Source of the DNA: Candidatus Zipacnadia bacterium
Lineage (GTDB): Bacteria > Armatimonadota > Zipacnadia > JALGUG01
Direction of reading: 5' to 3'
DNA length: 36,185 bases
Assembly: GCA_029820995.1 (NCBI GenBank)
Contig: JALGUG010000032.1
Coordinates: forward strand, 1-36,185
Below are positions 32,478-36,185 of the stretch, one piece after another (position 1 is the stretch's first letter; each line of letters opens with the position of its first letter). The translations under genes and the position numbers were made by a program. Under the pieces are notes generated by a model that was given only the letters and a program-made list of their open reading frames with translations, made no database searches and was not told the origin of the DNA.

Positions 32478-33734
32478 CTAGAAGGTGGCCCCCGCCTTGC
32501 GCAGCGCAGCGAGCACATCTTCCTCGTCAGCCACACCGACAAAGTTCTCTACAATCGCTCCCTTTGCATCCAGCACGAACGAGGCCGGGATCCCCGTTAC
32601 GTTATAGTCCTCGGCCACTCGTTGCAGCTCCGGCCCGCTTGGCTCGGACCACACCACGGGGAAGGTGTACCGATTCTTTTTCAAGAAGCGCCGCGCATCC
32701 TTTAGCTCGTAGTCCAGCGAGACGGCATAGATGCCGATCTCCGAGCTATGGTGCTGCCACAGGTTCTGCACCGACGGCAACTCCATCCGGCAGGGCGGGC
32801 ACCAGGAGGCCCAGAACACCAGCAGCGCCGGTTTCCCCCGGAGTTCCGACAACCGGCGGATGTTACCAGACAGATCGGGCAGGGCGATTTCCGGCGCCAC
32901 CGGGCCGGTGCCGGCGCTCGGCGGCGGTTGCTCGGGTTGCTCGATCGGCGGCGGGGCACGATGGGGCTCCAGCTCGGCTAGACTGACCTCCTCCGACGGC
33001 TGGAAAGCCAACGTGGTCGGCTCGAGCCCGGTGTCGAGCTGCATGGTGCGAAAGGCGACCGTCGTCACCTCTCCACTCTTCCGCTCGCCCTCTTCCGTGC
33101 GCCTGATTGTCTCGACCTTCCTGAGCAGGTGCGTCTCCGGGTTGACCCAATACCGGACCCGGGTTCCGCTGCGTCGCGTGATCTCCGCGACGACCACCGA
33201 CGGGGCATCCTTGTCTTCCGTCTCTCCTCGAACCAATCTTACAGCAACCGCTCTCGCTGTCGGATCATCGCCCCGTAGGAGCCACGACAGCTCCGTGGGA
33301 TCGTCCTGCAACTCGACCGCCTTCGCATACCAACCGAGTACATCCTCCGGAGCCGCTTCACGGCGGCCCTGGTCCACATCATTGTAAACCACGAAGGCTC
33401 CCGCCTCGTTTACCGCGTAGGTTGCATCCAGGCCGGTGCCTTTCCACGTAGCTAGAAGGAGGCGCGGCCGTACGAACTTGAGCTGCACCTCGAAGCTTCG
33501 CTCCTGATTCCCCCGATTCGAGGTGACCTGGTGGCGCACGCTCGCCTCCGCTGTGAGATCCCGGGCGCCGGCGTAGGTGCGCGCCATCGCTTGCAGCACT
33601 TCGCGCGGATCCGTTTTCGGCCAGAGCGCGTAAATCGCGAATCCAACCGCGATGACCAATAGCGCCACCAGCGCTGCGATCACTCCCCTGGCAGCGAGAG
33701 CAGTTGGACCTTGCTCGTGCGGATGAGAGGACAT
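32478..33734 (-). CDS. LolA-like / TlpA thioredoxin fusion, membrane-anchored
   Basis: A 418-residue protein with a single N-terminal helix (GVIAALVALLVIAVGFAIYALW). Residues about 45-270 form a LolA/DUF2092-like beta sheet domain (FVRPRLLLATWKGTG, then YWVNPETHLLRKVE). After a proline-rich linker comes a TlpA-type thioredoxin (PDLSGNIRRLSELRGKPALLVFWASWC) with active site Cys312-Pro-Pro-Cys315, and GIPASFVLDAKG as the cis-proline region. It is probably a periplasmic thiol reductase or oxidase. Position directly before gspE, with AAAGGAAG before ATG 33734, suggests it serves disulfides of secreted proteins or the secretion apparatus; that link is inference. Confidence 0.8.
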   Translation of the reverse strand: MSSHPHEQGPTALAARGVIAALVALLVIAVGFAIYALWPKTDPREVLQAMARTYAGARDLTAEASVRHQVTSNRGNQERSFEVQLKFVRPRLLLATWKGTGLDATYAVNEAGAFVVYNDVDQGRREAAPEDVLGWYAKAVELQDDPTELSWLLRGDDPTARAVAVRLVRGETEDKDAPSVVVAEITRRSGTRVRYWVNPETHLLRKVETIRRTEEGERKSGEVTTVAFRTMQLDTGLEPTTLAFQPSEEVSLAELEPHRAPPPIEQPEQPPPSAGTGPVAPEIALPDLSGNIRRLSELRGKPALLVFWASWCPPCRMELPSVQNLWQHHSSEIGIYAVSLDYELKDARRFLKKNRYTFPVVWSEPSGPELQRVAEDYNVTGIPASFVLDAKGAIVENFVGVADEEDVLAALRKAGATF

Positions 33735-33747
33735 CGTGTCGCTTCCT

Positions 33748-34707
33748 TTAGAACGGCATTCCCATTCCTGCCAGGCTGCCGGCCAGTGCCCCGAAGTCCA
33801 AGGCCTCTCCGACTCGCACCTCGGTGGCCTGCAAGTAGTTGTCCGGGTCCGGCACCCCGAACGCGACAATCGGCTGGCCCACCTTGAGGTCTCCCAGATC
33901 CGCGGCCACAACCCTTTCGATCTTGGTTTCCGCTGCCGCGTCAATTGTCACGGTCAGCGTGTCGGAGATCTGAAGCACCAGTGGCTGCAGCGACTTCACG
34001 ATGCCTGTGACCTTAGTGGTCGGCGGCCGGCGAAAATGCGGGACCTCCACGGCCTTCGGCCCGGCTTCCTGCTCCGCTTCGGGCGTGGGCTGTTGCCCCT
34101 CGGCCTCGCGCTCCGCTTCCTCCTTTGCGGTCTCGGGCTTGGGCTCTCCCTCCTCAGGGTTGCTACCGGCTTTCTTCTCCGTCGCGGGCTTCGTGGTCTC
34201 CGATTCCGTGGACTTCTGCTGAGTGGCGGCCGAGGCTGCCCGGGCCTTCGCCATCAGCTCTCGTAGCCCCCAGGGCGCACCGACACGAATGCCTTCGGCC
34301 TTGAGCTGCAGCGGAATTCCTGACACGGTGACCTCTTCCCCCACTGCTAGATCCTCGCTCGTTCCTTCATCCAGTTTCTCTAGTTCCGTGTCTTCGCCGA
34401 TGATGACGATCCGGCTTGTGCCGGTCGGCATCGTCCGCACCTGCACGTATCCCTTCACGGGGTTTAGGTCGGTGATTCGGCCCACCACCACATTCTCCAT
34501 CAGCCGCTCCATCAAGCCGAAGCCGCCCGAGTGCCTGCCGTGCGGCCGTCGGCCCGGACCCGGCCCACCGACCCGCCACGCAGGTCTCGAGCCTTCGGGA
34601 GAGCGCGCGGCCCCCGGCGGACCCGCTTTGCGCTCCTCCGGGAGGCGCTCCTGCGCCAGCACGGCAGCACCGGCGCTGACTGCCACTGCAACAACCAAAA
34701 CCGGCAC
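33748..34707 (-). CDS. Exported DUF5666-like protein with two OB-type repeats
   Basis: A 319-residue protein from GTG 34707, which has GGAG ten bases upstream and starts one base after the preceding stop; the longer frame to 34872 overlaps that gene and is rejected. Signal VPVLVVAVAVSAGAAVLAQ. Two DUF5666-like units: NVVVGRITDLNPVKGYVQVRT near residue 75, and TKVTGIVKSLQPLVLQISDTLTVTID near residue 240, each ending with an EVTV/QPIV strand. Between them is a long glutamate/lysine/proline-rich linker. Function unknown; it may coat or tether something in the periplasm next to the secretion system. Confidence 0.65.
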   Translation of the reverse strand: MPVLVVAVAVSAGAAVLAQERLPEERKAGPPGAARSPEGSRPAWRVGGPGPGRRPHGRHSGGFGLMERLMENVVVGRITDLNPVKGYVQVRTMPTGTSRIVIIGEDTELEKLDEGTSEDLAVGEEVTVSGIPLQLKAEGIRVGAPWGLRELMAKARAASAATQQKSTESETTKPATEKKAGSNPEEGEPKPETAKEEAEREAEGQQPTPEAEQEAGPKAVEVPHFRRPPTTKVTGIVKSLQPLVLQISDTLTVTIDAAAETKIERVVAADLGDLKVGQPIVAFGVPDPDNYLQATEVRVGEALDFGALAGSLAGMGMPF

Positions 34708-34708
34708 C

Positions 34709-35020
34709 CTACACGATCTCCACAGGCAATCTCGCCGACGCCGTTGTCCCCCGGTCATCTTGCGCTGTAACCTCCAGTTCGTACTTCCCGCGCGGCGCCA
34801 GGAACGGGATCGTTTCGCGCCGCGAGTAGATACCGTCTCCGGCCGTCGCGTCTCCGTGGGTGCCGTCATCATACAGGTCGAAATCTCCCAGGCGTGGGAT
34901 CGTCACCTTCACGGAAATCACTCGGCCCTCGTCCGACACCACTCGGCAAGAAGCCGTCAGGACTTCTCCTGCCGGGCAGGGGGACGGCTCAGTCTTGCAT
35001 TCGGAGATAGTGATAGGCAC
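34709..35020 (-). CDS. Small Ig-like beta-sandwich protein (choice-of-anchor X type)
   Basis: A 103-residue protein. The start is GTG 35020 with AGGAGG six bases upstream; a longer frame to 35080 lacks such a site. The sequence holds FDLYDDGTHGDATAGDGIYS, an acidic turn found in many bacterial Ig-like domains and possibly calcium-binding, followed by GKYELEVTAQDDRGTTASARLPVEIV, the last strands of a beta sandwich. No signal peptide is obvious (VPITISECKTEPSPCPAGE). First gene of the secretion operon. The 124-bp gap upstream has a TATGCT -10-like box at 35097-35092 without a good -35. Confidence 0.6.
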   Translation of the reverse strand: MPITISECKTEPSPCPAGEVLTASCRVVSDEGRVISVKVTIPRLGDFDLYDDGTHGDATAGDGIYSRRETIPFLAPRGKYELEVTAQDDRGTTASARLPVEIV

Positions 35021-35144
35021 AAATAACCTCCTGTTCCCGCGGGCCACGGCTATCGGCCCTCGGATGGTTAGAGGCCCCATATGTCCTGTCTAGCATAACG
35101 TCCGCCTCGGTCCAAAGTTCACTCCCGCAGCACCCTTGAGACCC

Positions 35145-35978
35145 CTAAACGCACAACTTCAACGTCACCAAATCGTGCCCCAACCGCGCAGCGGCGTGAT
35201 TGAGCAGCGCCACGCCCCGGCTCAGCTTGGCAGATGACGCCAGTGCCGCACTCAAATACGCTTTCGCAGCCCAGGCGGCCTCCAGTACCTTCCGTCCTTG
35301 CGCCAGATGTGCCGTCAAAGCGGCCGACAGAGTACAGCCTGTTCCGTGCGCCTGGCCCACCGGGTGCCACGCGCTTTCCAGAAGGTACGTCTCGTCGCGT
35401 TCCGTACGTACAACGTCTGTGGCCCGCGCCGGGTTGCTCAGATGTCCACCTTTGACTACAACATTGCGGGGCCCGAGGTTTTGCAGTTCGGCTGCTGCCG
35501 ATACCATATCCTCTATCTGCTCTATGCTACGCACCTCGCGCCCCAGCAATCTGGCCGCTTCCGGCAGATTGGGCGTCAAGACCCAAGCCAGCGGCAGAAT
35601 CCGCCGCGCCAGGGCCTCGCAACCATCGTCGTCCAGCAGCACGTCGCCGCTCTTGGCCACCATTACCGGATCCACCACCAGTTTCTCGACCCCATGCCGC
35701 TGCAACGCTTCGGCCACCCTCTCTACGATCCGCGCATTGGCCAGCATCCCCGTCTTGGCGGCATCTGCGCCCAAATCTTCCAGCACTGCATCCAGTTGCG
35801 CGCCCACCAACTCGGGGGACAAGGCCGCAGATTGCCGGACTCCCAGAGTGTTCTGAGCCGTGACGGCCGTGACCACGCTCGCACCGAATACGCCCAATTG
35901 GTGAAATGTCTTCAGGTCGGCCTGGATCCCTGCACCGCCTCCGGAATCCGAGCCTGCGATAGTCAGCGCCGTCCTCAT
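35145..35978 (-). CDS. thiD: Hydroxymethylpyrimidine/phosphomethylpyrimidine kinase ThiD
   Basis: A 277-residue ribokinase-fold enzyme of thiamine synthesis that phosphorylates HMP and HMP-P. Diagnostic blocks are ALTIAGSDSGGGAGIQADLKTF at the N-terminus, TAVTAQNTLGV, KTGMLANARIVERVAEAL, VDPVMVAKSGDVLL, TPNLPEAARLLG, VVVKGGHL and the anion-hole motif HGTGCTLSAALTA. It is full length. The ATG overlaps the stop of the upstream partial gene by four bases. No TPP riboswitch could lie directly in front, since the upstream sequence is coding. Confidence 0.93.
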   Translation of the reverse strand: MRTALTIAGSDSGGGAGIQADLKTFHQLGVFGASVVTAVTAQNTLGVRQSAALSPELVGAQLDAVLEDLGADAAKTGMLANARIVERVAEALQRHGVEKLVVDPVMVAKSGDVLLDDDGCEALARRILPLAWVLTPNLPEAARLLGREVRSIEQIEDMVSAAAELQNLGPRNVVVKGGHLSNPARATDVVRTERDETYLLESAWHPVGQAHGTGCTLSAALTAHLAQGRKVLEAAWAAKAYLSAALASSAKLSRGVALLNHAAARLGHDLVTLKLCV

Positions 35979-36185
35979 TTCGGCGCTCCCAGTGCGGCCG
36001 GTGGAGGTGGTGGAGGCTGTGGCGGAACGCCCTCCGGCGCCGGCCTACGGCCCACAAAAAGGTCGTCAATCCAAATCGTGCCCAGTTTGGCACCCTCGTC
36101 TTCGAACTTGGAGATTCCGATCTTGAGCGCGCCGCGCACCGCCGTGGCCGGCGTCACAAAGGACCCCTGATAGCGTTTCCAGTCG
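35975..36185 (-). CDS. C-terminal fragment of a carbohydrate-binding-like protein
   Basis: The last 70 codons of a gene entering from the right edge. It reads WKRYQGSFVTPATAVRGALK then IGISKFEDEGAKLGTIWIDD, the final strands of a CBM4/9- or galactose-binding-type beta sandwich, and ends in a proline-run tail (PPQPPPPPPAALGAPK). The larger protein is probably a secreted glycosidase or lectin. Its stop overlaps the thiD start (ATGA). Confidence 0.6.
   Translation of the reverse strand, partial: DWKRYQGSFVTPATAVRGALKIGISKFEDEGAKLGTIWIDDLFVGRRPAPEGVPPQPPPPPPAALGAPK

Noticed and set aside
35092..35120. Promoter of the secretion operon at 35092-35120
   Set aside because: TATGCT is an acceptable -10 but the base at a proper -35 distance reads GAACTT, too weak to list as a feature.
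1..36185. CRISPR array, integrase, attachment site or prophage genes
   Set aside because: No regularly spaced direct repeats, recombinase motifs or phage structural genes were seen on either strand.

Overview
The window is GC-rich DNA in which every gene I can support lies on the minus strand, so transcription runs from high to low coordinates. The cell is clearly diderm: there is a secretin, a TolC-type channel, lipoprotein-like signal peptides and a complete set of pseudopilins. Large secreted carbohydrate-active enzymes (DUF4091/GH123-like and GHL10), a LolA-like/TlpA fusion, several QueG-like iron-sulfur proteins and an FmdE-family protein suggest an anaerobic polysaccharide degrader of the Planctomycetota/Hydrogenedentota/Armatimonadota type. 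That placement is inference; no rRNA or other phylogenetic marker is present.

Region 1 (1-4381) holds the 5' end of an unrecognised gene and four tandem paralogs of a cytoplasmic QueG/reductive-dehalogenase-like iron-sulfur family. Region 2 (4612-7062) is one large secreted DUF4091 protein. Region 3 (7225-15301) is a drug-efflux type operon: TetR regulator, TolC, an unusually long HlyD adaptor, two ABC ATPases and two ABC-2 permeases. It resembles the E. coli cecR-ybhGFSR locus, but the ATPases are separate genes and the last permease is frameshifted and shortened. A consensus sigma70-type promoter and two exact copies of an 18-bp operator-like site frame the tetR gene.

Region 4 (15475-17578) is a small operon, arsR - tauE/safE - fmdE. 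The fmdE frame is interrupted by one in-frame TGA exactly where the family has a conserved cysteine, so it is a candidate selenoprotein. It has its own near-leaderless promoter with a 14-bp perfect palindrome over the arsR start codon. About 400 bp without a recognisable gene follow, then a secreted GHL10 protein whose barrel is split by an inserted domain (17988-19676).

Region 5 (19936-35020) is a long type II secretion operon. From its promoter-proximal end it reads: a small Ig-like protein, a DUF5666-like protein, a LolA-like/TlpA fusion, GspE, F, G, H, I, J, K, a PilM-PilN fusion (GspL role), a PilO/GspM-like protein, a PilP/GspC-like lipoprotein and secretin GspD. No prepilin peptidase is present. 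Region 6 (35145-36185) is thiD, overlapped by the 3' end of a carbohydrate-binding-like gene. Three REP-like palindromic repeats and one copy of a purine-rich dispersed repeat sit between genes. The strongest lead for new biology is the TGA-containing fmdE operon, followed by the fourfold QueG-like array.
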